DNA of 64,000 nt from contig NC_073304.1 in the NCBI RefSeq assembly GCF_027595985.1, positions 217,684,000 to 217,747,999 on the forward strand, read 5' to 3'. The position numbers and the translations under genes are program-made. Under the pieces are notes generated by a model that saw nothing but the letters and a program-made list of their open reading frames with translations, did not search any database and had not been told where the DNA came from. This stretch comes from Sorex araneus (lineage: Eukaryota; Chordata; Mammalia; Eulipotyphla; Soricidae). Of the stretch, positions 51,114 through 61,413 are shown piece by piece; position 1 is the first letter of the stretch, and the number at the start of each line of letters is the position of its first letter.

Positions 51114-51296
51114 TGGGCTGGAGTGATAGCACAGCGGGTAGGGCGTTTGCCTTGCACACGGCCGACCCGGGTTCGAATCCCAGCATCCCATATGGTCCTC
51201 TGAGCACCGCCAGGGGTAATTCCTGAGTGCATGAGCCAGGAATGACCCCTGTGCATTGCCGGGTGTGACCCAAAAATCAAAAAAAAAAAAAAAAAA
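51114..51296 (+). mobile_element. SINE type A, plus, 11-bp TSD
   Basis: TTGGGCTGGAGTGATAGCAC to CGGGTGTGACCCAAAAATC plus an 18-nt A-tail, flanked by GACTAATCTCT at 51103-51113 and 51297-51307. Confidence 0.96.
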
Positions 51297-51388
51297 GACT
51301 AATCTCTAGTCACTGACAAGGGGGCAGACAAATCACCTCAGGCTGTGATCCATAATTCAAAACAACAAGATATCAAAATCTTTATCTG

Positions 51389-51560
51389 TGGGCTAGAGTG
51401 ATAGTGTAGCAAGCAGAATGCTTGCCTTGTACATGATTTGATCCCTGGCCCCCCAGGAGTAATTCCTGAGTGCAGAGCCAGGAGTAAGCCCTGAGCACCA
51501 CTGGGTGTGGCCCAAACACCAAAACAAAATCAGACCCCCCCACCAAAAAAAAAGAAACCT
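51389..51560 (+). mobile_element. SINE type A, plus, with internal deletion
   Basis: GGGCTAGAGTGATAGTGTAGC, then the B box is partly lost (ATGATTTGATCCCTGGC), then GAGTGCAGAGCCAGGAGTAA and GGGTGTGGCCCAAACACC. Confidence 0.85.
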
Positions 51561-51639
51561 TTATTTGTGTAAGACTCTAACCTCTACCTCAGTTGTACAT
51601 CTTATTTTGCTTAAATATTTTTACTCTCTTTTTGCAAGG

Positions 51640-52132
51640 GGTGGGGGTGAGGGGACGATGGCATAAAACAGCTGTGCTTGGGGAACTATGTGACCCTGGA
51701 ACGTAGGGTCTCACACATGAAAAGCAAGTGCTCTACCACTGAGTCACATCCCCAACCCCTTTTTAAATTTTTGGATTTTGGGGCCATATGTGGTTCTGCC
51801 CTAAAGAGCTTACTTCCGACTATGTACTTAGAGATCTTCTGGCAGTGCTGAGGGGACCAGATGGGATGCCAGGGATCGCACAGAGTAAGCTGTGTGTAAG
51901 ACAAGCACCCTACTCTGTTGTACTGTCTCACTGACCCAAGTCCCTGCTTTTATTCGATTTTACAAATTTTTATTCACTGGGGGTGGATACACCCAGTTGT
52001 ATTCAGGGATTATTCTGTCTCTGTGCCCCGGATCACTCCTTGCAGAACTTGGGAGAACCATATGGGTTGCCAGAGATTGAACCCAGGTTGGCTGATTGCA
52101 AGGTAAATGCCCTACTATTGCTCAGGCTTGTA
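51640..52132 (-). mobile_element. cluster of three old SINE copies, minus
   Basis: 51640-51762 (degenerate, CTCTACCACTGAGTCACATCC), 51778-51940 (GGGGCCATATGTGGTTCTGC to TACTGTCTCACTGACCC) and 51965-52132 (GGATACACCCAGTTGTATTC to TACTATTGCTCAGGC). Confidence 0.7.
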
Positions 52133-52336
52133 CACAGGGGATCTCTCAAAATGCTTAAGCTAGGAAAAGCTAAAGCTCTTTACAGATATGTTATGTTTGA
52201 AACAAATGCTTGTAGAATTAACCACCAGCCAAACTAAATGGGTTTGCTCTCCCTCCCTACATCCTTCTCACCAAAAATGCTTCAAGGAAGTATGGTGTTA
52301 GTTTTAGATACAGGAATAAGTATTTTAAAAACATAC

Positions 52337-52532
52337 CAATGATTATTTTGCCATCGATTTTCTCTAAGATAAAGCGAGCCTGATTATTCAGTTTAGCAGA
52401 TTCAGCACCAAGCATTCCCAGAAGCCATTCTTTTCTCAGTCCATAATATTTAAGCCTGAGTTCATAGAAGTCTCTTAGAATATCTAATACGGTATCATAT
52501 TTCTTTAAGCAGCCTACGTGGTCAAAAAGCAC
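52337..52532 (-). CDS. TOP2A: TOP2A exon 24: coiled-coil / leucine-zipper region
   Basis: Reads VLFDHVGCLKKYDTVLDILR, DFYELRLKYYGLRKEWLLG, then MLGAESAKLNNQARFILEK and IDGKIII. Heptad leucines support the long coiled-coil of the DNA exit gate. Acceptor TCTTTTCCAG, donor TTG|gtatgt. Confidence 0.97.
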
Positions 52533-52569
52533 CTGGAAAAGAAAAACAAGAGTTAAGAATAGATAATTT

Positions 52570-52732
52570 GGGGGCCAAAGAGATAGGATAGTGGATAGGG
52601 AGTTTGCCTTGCACGTGGCTGATCCGGATTCTATCCCTGGCATCCCGTATGGTTCCCTGAGCATCACCAGGATTGATTCCTGGATGCAGAGCCAGGATCA
52701 ACCCCTGAGCATCACCAGGTAACCCAAAAGAT
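52570..52732 (+). mobile_element. old SINE type A, plus
   Basis: GGGGGCCAAAGAGATAGGATAG, GATTCTATCCCTGGCATCCC and GCATCACCAGGTAACCCAAAAG. Confidence 0.82.
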
Positions 52733-52778
52733 AATTTCAGTAAATTTCATTGAAAAGAATTTTAGAGAAGTGATCATT

Positions 52779-52969
52779 TTGTTTTGTTTTATCTTGTTTT
52801 GCTTTGCTTTTTGGGTCACACCTGGCAATGCACAGGGGTTACTCCTGGCTCTGCACTCAGGAATTACCCCTGGCGCTGCTCAGAGGACCATATGGGATGC
52901 TGGGAATCGAACCCAGGTCGGATGTGTGCAAGGCAAACGCCCTACCCGCTGTACTATTGCTCTAGCCCC
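52779..52969 (-). mobile_element. SINE type A, minus
   Basis: TGCTTTTTGGGTCACACCTGG to TACTATTGCTCTAGCCCC, close to consensus, long TTTTG-rich tail. Confidence 0.94.
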
Positions 52970-53078
52970 AGAAATGATCAATTTTTGAAAATAAAATAAA
53001 AGTTAAGATAGCCTACTAACAATATAAACATCTGATAAAAAGTTGAGACATATACATCTTGCATAAAATGAGACATAC

Positions 53079-53279
53079 CATAGAGTTGCATGTGAGACTA
53101 GATTGGAGTTTGAAGACTTTGTGAAGTCCAGCTCTTTCTGCTTGTGCCAGTTTTTCTTCTGTCATCTTCACAACAAACTTCACGGTGGTATCTGTGTGGT
53201 ATTCTCGATAGTCTGTGATGAGTGGGGGAGTCTTCTCGGTTCCATTCAACATGGGCTCAAGAACTTGTTCCTTATATGT
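53079..53279 (-). CDS. TOP2A: TOP2A exon 23
   Basis: Reads TYKEQVLEPMLNGTEKTPPL, ITDYREYHTDTTVKFVV, KMTEEKLAQAERAGLHKV, then FKLQSSLTCNSM. Tower-domain and start of the coiled coil. Acceptor TTGTTTTCAG, donor ATG|gtatgt. Confidence 0.97.
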
Positions 53280-53384
53280 CTGAAAACAAGAGATGCAAGC
53301 TCCTGAATATTCAATAAGCAATGGTAGAAAAAGTATTGGCCTTATCACAAAATATAAAAAAGAGAAATCCACAGATTTACTTAC

Positions 53385-53519
53385 CTGGGTCCATGTTCTG
53401 ATGGGAAGCTCTGTGATTTCAATGGTTGTGGAATTAAGAATCGCCACTTCACCACTAATCACATATTGATTTGGAGCCAGCTCTTCGATTGTTCCCTTGA
53501 AGTTCTTGTAACCTGGAAC
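53385..53519 (-). CDS. TOP2A: TOP2A exon 22: tower domain
   Basis: Reads VPGYKNFKGTIEELAPNQYV, then ISGEVAILNSTTIEITELPI and RTWTQ. Nearly identical to human. Acceptor CCAATTTAG, donor CAG|gtaagt. Confidence 0.97.
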
Positions 53520-53608
53520 CTAAATTGGCATTTTTCAAAAAGAACAAATTGTTATAAAGTAGTTTTTTGAAACAAAAAAAAAGAAAATGACACACACAAA
53601 AATCACTA

Positions 53609-53775
53609 GGGCCAGAGAGATGGTGCAGGAGGTAAGGCACTTGCCTTGTATGTGGCTGCAGAGGCTACATCCTGCTACTAACCTTAGGAACCACATATGG
53701 TCCCTAACACCAGGGGACACTCCAGAGCACAGTCAGGAATAGCAAGAGCATCTCTGGGTAGCCCCTCCAACAAAC
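53609..53775 (+). mobile_element. old SINE type A, plus
   Basis: GGGCCAGAGAGATGGTGCAGG, CACTTGCCTTGTATGTGGC and CATCTCTGGGTAGCCCCTCC. Confidence 0.65.
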
Positions 53776-53817
53776 TATAACCTTGTATAATTGCGCTTTT
53801 TTTTTCTGTGGTGCCAA

Positions 53818-53936
53818 GGACTGTCCATCGTGTATTTTATGTGCCAAAAACAGTAACAGCAAGTCTCACAATGGAGATGTTACTGGTGCCCACTCGAGCA
53901 AATTGATGAACAACGGGACAACAGTGCTACAGTGCC
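53818..53936 (+). mobile_element. SINE type B, 5'-truncated, plus
   Basis: GTGCCAAAAACAGTAACAGC, GGAGATGTTACTGGTGCCC and an end of GACAACAGTGCTACAGTGCC. Confidence 0.88.
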
Positions 53937-53984
53937 AAGGATTGAACTCATGGCCTCACTCATGCACAGCAAGTATTCTAGCAG

Positions 53985-54108
53985 TGTTCGGAACTCACTC
54001 CTGTGCTCACAGATCATTCCTGGTAGTGCTCAGCAGACTGTATGTGGTACCGGAGATTGAACCCAAGTTGGCCATGTGCAGAGCAAACATCTTAACCTCT
54101 CCAGTCCA
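53985..54108 (-). mobile_element. old SINE type A, minus
   Basis: ACTCACTCCTGTGCTCACAG, GGAGATTGAACCCAAGTTGG and TTAACCTCTCCAGTCC. Confidence 0.75.
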
Positions 54109-54169
54109 AGTTTTACTGAATTGAAACCCAACGTAAAACTAAGGTCCTTAATATATACATAATAGTTAC

Positions 54170-54401
54170 CATTGGTAAAGGTTCTTCTCCATCCATCAAA
54201 CGCCTGATGTTATTTACAACTTCACGAACATCAAAATTAGGGATTTTGCAGGACCACCCTGTACCAATTCCTTCAGCACCGTTTATCAGCACCATGGGGA
54301 TAATAGGAATGTACCATTCAGGCTCAACACGTTGGTTGTCATCATATAAGAATCTTAAGGTATGATCATCCTTTGGTGGGAATAACAACCTAGCCAAAGG
54401 G
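54170..54401 (-). CDS. TOP2A: TOP2A exon 21: end of WHD and tower, DNA-intercalating isoleucine
   Basis: Reads PLARLLFPPKDDHTLRFLYD, DNQRVEPEWYIPIIPMVL, then INGAEGIGTGWSCKIPNF. EGIGTGW is invariant in type IIA enzymes, and the isoleucine at 856 is the residue that kinks G-segment DNA. Acceptor TTCTTTAG, donor ATG|gtaact. Confidence 0.97.
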
Positions 54402-54820
54402 CTAAAGAAAACAAAGAATGTTATCTTATAAAAATATTGCCTTTCATGATTCATGGGGGAAAAAAGGTGTTATCTCTTATCTGTGCCTGAAAATAATCTG
54501 AGCTTTACTTGCTAATATTCACATAACAGTATTGAATGCTCTTTATCTTCCAGGCCTAGTGGAAATGCACTGTAGGGTGATAAGCAGCATCCCTGGCTAA
54601 TGCAAAGCAAATGCCGCCCTACCCACTGTACTATCGCTCCAGTCCCATCATTAAACTTTAACAAGTAGTTTTGTCTGCTTTTAAAAGTTAATTAATCTAG
54701 CATCTATGTCAAAAGTATCTTTTCTAAGTCATTAGAAGTTTGTAATTTTTGGTTACCAGGAACTCTCATATTATTTCAAAATTGGAAATGACAACTCACA
54801 GGAAATTAAAGCATACCCAC
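54402..54820 (-). other. TOP2A: TOP2A intron 20
   Basis: AT-rich. Only a short SINE head remnant is seen at 54598-54648 (CTACCCACTGTACTATCGCTC). Confidence 0.6.
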
Positions 54821-54969
54821 CTGAGCATTGTGAAGATGTATCGAGGACTAGCAGAATCTTTGCCACCATGTAGCCTGGTACCAAACTGACCAATGGGTTG
54901 CAAGAGGTTTAAATTATTGCTCCCCACAAAATTTTGGGCCAAGTTGATAATGGTCATCATCAGTGACAT
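54821..54969 (-). CDS. TOP2A: TOP2A exon 20: catalytic tyrosine exon
   Basis: Reads [40 protein letters not shown], then [10 protein letters not shown]805, which attacks the DNA phosphodiester to form the covalent 5'-phosphotyrosine, and its partner R804 are both present. Acceptor TTCTCACAG, donor CTCAG|gtgggt. Confidence 0.98.
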
Positions 54970-55082
54970 CTGTGAGAAAAAGATTCATTAATCTGGAGGA
55001 ATAGGTTTTTAATTTGCGTAGCTACATTATTGCAACGAAGTACAGAGATTTATTGATCTTTCTCAGATAAATATAAAAAATG

Positions 55083-55300
55083 CAGGCCTGAGAGATAGTA
55101 TAAGCATTAAGGAGCTTCCCTTGGTTCCCCCACGGACCCTGAATCAAATCCCTCACTTACATAGTGTCTTCTGAGTTCTCACTTAGATGGCAGGAGCAGT
55201 GCCTAAACACAAGACTTCTTGGGTGTAGGATTGCACCCAAATTGTCCCTGTGCAACCCAAATACCCTACCTGCTACTATACTACAGTTCCAGCCCCAATA
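55083..55300 (+). mobile_element. degenerate SINE fragments
   Basis: GGCCTGAGAGATAGTATAAGC on plus, then a reverse piece ending CTACTATACTACAGTTCCAGC. Confidence 0.45.
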
Positions 55301-55309
55301 GATTTAGGA

Positions 55310-55474
55310 CTCTTTTTTGTTTTTTTAGGCCTCAGCTGGCTGTGCTCAGGGCTTACTACTGGCTCTGCACTCGGGGATTACTCTGGCAAGCTACCAGAAC
55401 CATATTGGGTGTCAGGGATTGAACCTAGGTTGGCTTCGTGCAGGGCAAGTGCCCTATTGCTTCAGCCCCAGGAA
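55310..55474 (-). mobile_element. SINE type A, minus
   Basis: TTTTTTAGGCCTCAGCTGGC, GGGATTGAACCTAGGTTGGC and CCTATTGCTTCAGCCCC. Confidence 0.85.
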
Positions 55475-55742
55475 TTTTATTTGAGAGATTTGTTGGGCCA
55501 GAGAGTAAAATCATCTTTACTCTTTGGTGTGTGCAGGCAAGTATGTCAGGGAGATGGGATCTAAGGTCTTTTACATCTGAAGCATGTGCGCTACCACTGA
55601 GTAAATATAGTTTATAGTTCAACAGATTTTAGCAATTTGTTCTTTGCTATACCAACATATACTTTCATCATGGTTTGGAAAATTTAACTGCAGATATTTC
55701 TGCTATGGTGCTTTTGGAAAACATTATACACTGTATATTTAC

Positions 55743-55864
55743 CTCACCATGGTGATAGGAGGACATCTCAGCCACTGACCCAGCAAGCTGGGCAACTTTC
55801 ACCTCTCGCTTGTCATTCCGTTTGAAACAAGTAAACAATACCTTTCTCTGCCCTGGTTTCAAAC
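55743..55864 (-). CDS. TOP2A: TOP2A exon 19: winged-helix domain
   Basis: Reads GLKPGQRKVLFTCFKRNDKR, then EVKVAQLAGSVAEMSSYHHGE. GLKPxQRK and YHHGE are type II topoisomerase signatures of the breakage-reunion domain. Donor GAG|gtaaat. Confidence 0.98.
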
Positions 55865-55957
55865 CTTCAAAATGAAATAAAAGAGCAAATATTAGTATCC
55901 TGGACTATTCTGGGCACTGTTTTCTGTATTATGTTAAAAAGACTAATTAGAACTCAC

Positions 55958-56072
55958 CATCTACCATAGATGGAATAGATCTTTCATTATCAGAATTGGA
56001 AAAAAGAATAAGCTCCTTGTTTATGAAGTCATTATATGTCAGATACGTGGTAGTTTGTCCGTACAAGTAATC
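55958..56072 (-). CDS. TOP2A: TOP2A exon 18
   Basis: Reads DYLYGQTTTYLTYNDFINKE, then LILFSNSDNERSIPSMVDG. Start of the winged-helix domain. Acceptor TTCCACAG, donor GATG|gtgagt. Confidence 0.97.
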
Positions 56073-56204
56073 CTGTGGAAGCAAAAAGAGCATTATTTGT
56101 GGATCATTATTCCCACCATGATCCACAAAAGAAAAAGGCATCAATGGTTTTAATATAAGCTTAATGCAAAAAAACAAAGAAGTATTATTTCTATTAAGTT
56201 TTTA

Positions 56205-56600
56205 GGGGGATATCCCCCAATGATATTCAACCCATTGATTCTAGAGTCCACCAGGGTCATATCCAGTGATACTGGAGTACAGGGGTGAGAGCGATGTGAG
56301 AAATACTGGAGATTGAACTATAATTCTTGAGCATCTCAAACATATACATAATCTTTATTGGGTGATCACACCCAGCAGTGCTCAGGGCTTACTCCTCACT
56401 GTACGCTCAGGAATCATTCCTGGAGGACCATTTTGGATGTCAGGGATCAAACCTTCCGACTCACTGTACTATTGCTTTGGCCCCATACACATAATTATAC
56501 AGAAGTAGTTTATATATTTTTTCTGGGAGGGGTCCTACTCCGTAGTGCTCAGGGATCACTCCTGGTGGTGCTCAAGGGATGATATCGGGCCCTACTATTT
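56205..56600 (-). mobile_element. three old SINE copies/fragments, minus
   Basis: 56205-56340 degenerate; 56350-56486 (TGATCACACCCAGCAGTGCTC to TACTATTGCTTTGGCCCC); 56515-56600 fragment (CCGTAGTGCTCAGGGATCACT). Confidence 0.7.
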
Positions 56601-56804
56601 TATGTTTTAAAGATAAAAATAACTTAATTGCTGTACAATTAGAAAATAAGTGCACTGTCTTTGTAATTTCTTTTTGGTCTCCAACATATTTATGTAGAAG
56701 TCTAAATATAATATTTTATGTGACCAGCTATTCAATGTGAATTTGCTATTAATCCTAAAAGATCAGTAAGCAGCACTTTTCTGGGATATACTTAAAATTT
56801 TTAC

Positions 56805-56897
56805 CTCAGGAAGACCAAGTAACTTTCGCTGCCTTCTGTCTTCCATGAAATGAGTTAACCATTCCTTCCGATCATCTGTTTGTTTTTTGCTGAAGGC
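56805..56897 (-). CDS. TOP2A: TOP2A exon 17
   Basis: Reads AFSKKQTDDRKEWLTHFMED, then RRQRKLLGLPE. Linker from Toprim to the winged-helix domain. Acceptor ATTTCTAG, donor GAG|gtaaaa. Confidence 0.97.
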
Positions 56898-57003
56898 CTA
56901 GAAATGAGAAGATGATAAAGATGATAGTAGAATTAGATAACCTCTAAGAAAATCTCTTCTTATACAAATCTAAGAAAATGTATAAAATGCAATTTCAATT
57001 CAC

Positions 57004-57113
57004 CAGGCTGATGGCAGCATCATCTTCAGGTCCAGAATATTTGAATTGGATGCGATGTCTTTTCATATCTGAGAAATATTCTTTAGCTTCTTTTGATGTG
57101 CTGGTGCCCAAAC
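57004..57113 (-). CDS. TOP2A: TOP2A exon 16
   Basis: Reads GLGTSTSKEAKEYFSDMKRH, then RIQFKYSGPEDDAAISL. YYKGLGTST (split with exon 15) ends the Toprim fold. Donor CTG|gtgaat. Confidence 0.97.
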
Positions 57114-57199
57114 CTTCAAAGCAGAGAATACCAAGTTACTTTTTAGAATCCTAAACAAAGGTATATAACAAGAAGTTCTGTATGGGTTTTACTACAAAC

Positions 57200-57305
57200 C
57201 TTTGTAATACTTGACTTTCCATTTTCTATGATTTGGATTAGAACTCTTCCATTCTTCAAATTCAGGAAGGCTATAAAATGATATTTCTTGCTTGTTTTTA
57301 GACAC
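57200..57305 (-). CDS. TOP2A: TOP2A exon 15
   Basis: Reads VSKNKQEISFYSLPEFEEWK, then SSNPNHRKWKVKYYK. SLPEFEEWK is the conserved Toprim insertion. Donor AAAG|gtttgt. Confidence 0.97.
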
Positions 57306-57453
57306 CTATGAAAAAGAACGCCTTGTTGTACTTTTGTACACTGCTAGGTCAGTTTCCACTGTTAAGCCCCTGAACAATACTGCAATTATACCGATCCAGG
57401 GTCGAGAAGTAGGGCCTTAAAATATTCATATGGTACTTTAGGAATTAGTATAC

Positions 57454-57564
57454 CTTTACAATGGGTGTGATAAATTCTTCCAGAAAACGATGACGTAGAA
57501 GAGACGGCCAATTGTGATGGATAAAATTAATCAATAAGCCTTTAATGTGGGAACCGTCTTGATC
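57454..57564 (-). CDS. TOP2A: TOP2A exon 14: Toprim metal-binding DxD
   Basis: Begins DQDGSHIKGLLINFIHHNWP. D543 and D545 with D541 of the previous exon coordinate catalytic Mg2+. Then SLLRHRFLEEFITPIVK. Acceptor ATATATTTAG, donor AAG|gtatac. Confidence 0.98.
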
Positions 57565-57822
57565 CTAAATATATTTGGAAAGTGACAAAAAAAATCGTTT
57601 AGAAAATAAAAACATGATTGACCTGATAATTTCTCAGAAATCTTACCATGAGGGGAGAAAAGACTAGTCAAATCAGACTTAGAAGTCTATATAGATAACA
57701 TAAGATATAAGCATAATATATGATTAAAGGTTGACTAGAAATAAAAAAGAGCTATGTTTGAATACTCCTTTTATGCAGAAAACAAAAAAGACATATATAT
57801 ATAATTTGAAAATAAATCTGAC

Positions 57823-57948
57823 CTGATCTGTCATGATCATTATCTTTCCATAACGAAGAGACTTTAATGAATCTTCATCTTCATAGTTTTTCTTGTACTG
57901 AAGACCCACAATTTTGATGATATTGTTAATTTCAGCATTTTCCATGAT
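57823..57948 (-). CDS. TOP2A: TOP2A exon 13: Toprim domain
   Basis: Reads IMENAEINNIIKIVGLQYKK, NYEDEDSLKSLRYGKIM, then IMTDQ, bringing D541. Acceptor TTAATTTCAG, donor CAG|gtcaga. Confidence 0.98.
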
Positions 57949-58042
57949 CTGAAATTAAAAAGTAATTTTAGATGAAACACTTGAATAGATCAAATCAACA
58001 TAACAGAATATGTTGTGGTTTTCTTGAGTTTGTTACTAGTTT

Positions 58043-58219
58043 TTTTTTTTTTTTTGCTTTTTGGGTCACACCCAACGATGCTCAGGGGTTACTCCTGGCT
58101 TTGCACTCAGGAATTGCTCCTGGCAGTGCTTGGGGGACCATATGGGATGCCGGGGATCGAATCCAGGTCGGCCACGTGCAAGGCAAATGCCCTACCCGCT
58201 GTGCTATCGCTCCGGCCCC
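58043..58219 (-). mobile_element. SINE type A, minus, 17-bp TSD
   Basis: TTGCTTTTTGGGTCACACCC to GCTATCGCTCCGGCCCC, flanked by GAGTTTGTTACTAGTTT at 58026-58042 and 58220-58236, both copies perfect. Confidence 0.97.
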
Positions 58220-58269
58220 GAGTTTGTTACTAGTTTATGCATCAGTAAATTAGATCTGTTAAGATGGAC

Positions 58270-58425
58270 ACTCTGGCCAGAGCATTGAATAGTACAGCAT
58301 GTAGGGAGCTTGCCTTGTTAGAGGTCAACCCAAGTTCAACCCCTGGCACATGGACCCCCAACCCTTGCCATGAGTAAGCCCCAAGAACTGCCTGGTATGG
58401 CTCAGAAACAAAGCACAAAGAAATG
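58270..58425 (+). mobile_element. old SINE type A, plus
   Basis: GCCAGAGCATTGAATAGTACAG, CAAGTTCAACCCCTGGCAC and CTGCCTGGTATGGCTCAG. Confidence 0.65.
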
Positions 58426-58476
58426 AAATCCTGATTATAAAACTACAGATATTAAAGAGAACTGTTGGTACTCTAC

Positions 58477-58634
58477 CTGCTTATGAGAAGCTTCTCGAAC
58501 ATTGAGTATTTTTCCTCTAAGTGGGAAAACCCCATATTTGTCTCTTCCAACCACACCAAGCCCTGAAACAGCCAAAGTTTTGGCCGAGTCTCCTTCAGTT
58601 AGGATCAGTGTACAGTCAGTGGAGTTTCGGCCCC
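58477..58634 (-). CDS. TOP2A: TOP2A exon 12: Toprim start with catalytic glutamate
   Basis: Reads GGRNSTDCTLILTEGDSAKT, LAVSGLGVVGRDKYGVF, then PLRGKILNVREASHKQ. EGDSA (E461) and PLRGKxLNV are type IIA hallmarks, also where drug-resistance changes in PLRGK map. Acceptor TTATTTTAG, donor CAG|gtagag. Confidence 0.98.
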
Positions 58635-58798
58635 CTAAAATAAAAGTAAATAAATATTAGCATATTTATGTCATACAAAGTCAAATACATAATAAATGTG
58701 TGGGCACTGGTATCAGTAGTATGACCCCCACAGTGAATATGAGCACGCACAAGAGCAGTGCTGTTGAGTATTATGACCAGAATGTGTGAGCACATGAG

Positions 58799-58962
58799 GT
58801 TGGAGCTGTAGTACAGCTTATAGGGTGTTTGTCTTATATGCAGTAAACCCGGGTTTAATCCCAGGCATCTCATATGCTCTCCCAAGCACCACCAGTAATG
58901 ATCCTTGAGCAGAGCCAGAAGTAAATCCTGAGCACAATTGTGTGTGGCCCAAAACCAAAAGA
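58799..58962 (+). mobile_element. old SINE type A, plus
   Basis: GGTTGGAGCTGTAGTACAGC, CCGGGTTTAATCCCAGGCATC and TGTGTGGCCCAAAACC. Confidence 0.8.
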
Positions 58963-59115
58963 ATGTGTGAGGAGTAAGTAATGTGTGAACATCTACATTG
59001 GCACTGCAGCTCAGTGTATGACTCCAGGTAATCACCTTCAGTAAGCAAGCGTGACCTTCAGGAATCTCAGTAGCATGCAACAAAGGGAAGGGGAAACAAA
59101 CAAAAAATTGACTTA

Positions 59116-59232
59116 GGAGCTCAGGGATTACCCTGGCAGGGCTCAGGGGACTATATGAGGTGCAGGGGATCAAACCTGGTAAACCACATGTAAGTCATGT
59201 GTCATGACAGCTATATAATCTCCCTGGCCCAG
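59116..59232 (-). mobile_element. truncated SINE type A, minus
   Basis: TCAGGGATTACCCTGGCAGG, GGATCAAACCTGGTAAACC and TATAATCTCCCTGGCCC. Confidence 0.75.
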
Positions 59233-59690
59233 GTTTTTTGATATTGGGGATCGAAACCAGGGAGTTGTGCATGGCAGAGTGACAGGTGCTCTGACACATC
59301 TTTGATTTTGAAACTAACTTCTCATATTTATACTGCTGCCAAACATTCATTTGATCATTTACTTCAAATAGTAGAGCCGTGTCTTCCAAGTAAGTATATG
59401 GTCACATGTGGAAATCCTCAGGGTCTCCCATACACTGAGTAAGATGTTGGCAGCACAGCACTGCTGCTGCTACCCGCATTCCGAATTCTGGTGAGTGTGA
59501 GCACCACCAAAAGGGATGCGACACTGATAACTAAAGAGATGTAAGCACCAAGCCCACGGAAGTGCAACCTTTAGTAAACATGTTTGTGATCAACATAACC
59601 CCACCATGAGCACAATTACCCATGTGCAAATACCACAGCTAGGTGTATGCAATCTCTGGTCGTTGTTACAACAGCAATAATGAAGAAAAA
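59233..59690 (-). other. TOP2A: TOP2A intron 11, unique AT-rich sequence
   Basis: No element recognised. Confidence 0.45.
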
Positions 59691-59838
59691 GGGCCGGAAC
59701 AATAGTACAGCATTTGCCTTGCAGATGGTTAACCTGGATATGATCCCTGGCACCCCATATTTTCTCTGAGCCTGCCAGGAGTGATTTCTGAGTGCAGGAG
59801 TAAGCCCAGAATGTGGCCAAAAAAAAAAAAAAAAACCA
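59691..59838 (+). mobile_element. SINE type A, plus
   Basis: GGGCCGGAACAATAGTACAGC, GGATATGATCCCTGGCACCC and AATGTGGCC plus a 17-nt A-tail. Confidence 0.87.
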
Positions 59839-60160
59839 ATAAGTAAATAGAACTTAAAAGGGTGGGGGCAAAGAAGGGAAAGGGAAAGGGATGAGGGAAT
59901 TAAGAAAAAAAAAAAACATACTAGGAAAAAAATTGTCTAGGGTACTTTTAGAGATGCTTCCAAAAAGATAGGGCCCCTGGTATATTGAATATTTTCAGCT
60001 AAAGGAGCTTGAATAGTGGTAATCAAAGTGTTCACCCCCAGGCTGTAAGACTGTCATGTGAAGTGCCCTCCTTTTACTGGGAGGAAAGGAACATTCTTAG
60101 CTCAGTCAGAGGAAACACAGAAATAAACTTCAACAGACAGGATTTAAAAAGTTTCCCAAG

Positions 60161-60457
60161 CTGGGGCTGGATAGTACAATGGGTAGGGCATTTGCCTTGC
60201 ACGCAGCCGACCCGGGTTCGATTCCATATGGTCCCTGAGCACCGCCAGGAGTAATTCCTGAGTGCAAAGCCACGAGTAACCCCTTTGCATTGCCGGGTGT
60301 GACCCAAAAAGCCAAAAAAAAAGGTGGGGGGGCCTGGAGCAATAGCACAGCGGGTAGGGTGTTTGCCCTGAGCATTGCCAGGGGTGATTCCTGAGTGCAG
60401 AGCCGGGAGTAACCTCTGTGCATTGCCGGATGTGACCCAAAAAGCAAAAAAAAAAAA
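60161..60457 (+). mobile_element. SINE type A tandem dimer inside one 15-bp TSD, plus
   Basis: Unit 1 (60161-60322) runs from GGGGCTGGATAGTACAATGG to GTGACCCAAAAAGCC. Unit 2 (60331-60457) runs from CCTGGAGCAATAGCACAGCG to GTGACCCAAAAAGC and lacks the B-box segment. The pair is bracketed by AAAAAGTTTCCCAAG at 60146-60160 and 60458-60472, with no duplication between the units. Confidence 0.93.
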
Positions 60458-60556
60458 AAAAAGTTTCCCAAGTTTTGCTATACTTAGCTCATAATTTTTA
60501 CCTTTATCATATCTTTCCCCAACTTTACAAACTCTAATAAAGTTAGCAGAAAATGG

Positions 60557-60715
60557 GGGCTGTAGAGATAGTATAGTAAGGTACTTGCCTTGCAAGTGAC
60601 CTACCTGGATTTGATCCCTGGCACCCCTTGAGCAATCCTGGTTCTATGCTCGAGTTAATCCTGGAGCACTGATTCAGGAGTTAAGTCCCAAATATAGCTG
60701 GGTGTGACCCAATAC
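60557..60715 (+). mobile_element. old SINE type A, plus
   Basis: GGGGGCTGTAGAGATAGTATAG, GGATTTGATCCCTGGCACCC and AGCTGGGTGTGACCC. Confidence 0.82.
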
Positions 60716-60784
60716 TCTCTACTCCCCACCATTCAGGTGTAATGGTTTTGTTTAGTATACTTTTTCTTCTTTTATTTTTGATTT

Positions 60785-61279
60785 TTTTTATTTTTTGGGT
60801 TATACCCAACAGTGTTTGAGGGATCTGGTGCCTGAGATCGAACCCAGGTTGGACACATGCAATGCAAGGCAAATGCCCTTCTCCTTGTACTACCTGTCAG
60901 TATACTGCCCCTTCAGGCCTTCATTTCCTTTGTTATTTGGTTTTGGGGTCCATACCCAATGTCACTCAGGGGCTACTTCTGGTTCTGCACTCCGGAATTA
61001 CTCCTGGTAGTGCTTGGGTTTCATATGGGATGCAAGGGATTGAACCCAGGTTGGCCATATGCAAGTATACTACCCAATGTACTATCCCTCCAGTCCCAAG
61101 TCTTCCTTTTCTTTTTTCTTTGTTTTGGGCCACCCGTGGCAATGCTCTGGGGTTCACTCCTGTCTCTGCATTCAGGAATTAGTCTTGGCAGTGCTCGGGG
61201 GACTATGTAGGATGCCAGGGATCGAATCTGGGCATGTGCAAGGCAATGCCCAACCTGCTTTGCTATCACTCCAGCCCCA
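60785..61279 (-). mobile_element. three SINE type A copies in a row, minus
   Basis: 60785-60900 truncated (TTTGGGTTATACCCAACAGTG), 60932-61097 (GGGGTCCATACCCAATGTCAC to TATCCCTCCAGTCCC), 61107-61279 (TTTTGGGCCACCCGTGGC to GCTATCACTCCAGCCCC). Confidence 0.88.
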
Positions 61280-61413
61280 GGTCTTCATTTTCTAATGAAA
61301 TTCTAGGGTCATATAAAACTTACTATTAAACAAATTAATAAGTTTTTTTCCTGTCATTAAAGTAATAACTGAAGCATAAAACTTAAAGTTTGGAAATGTT
61401 ATTAAATATATAC

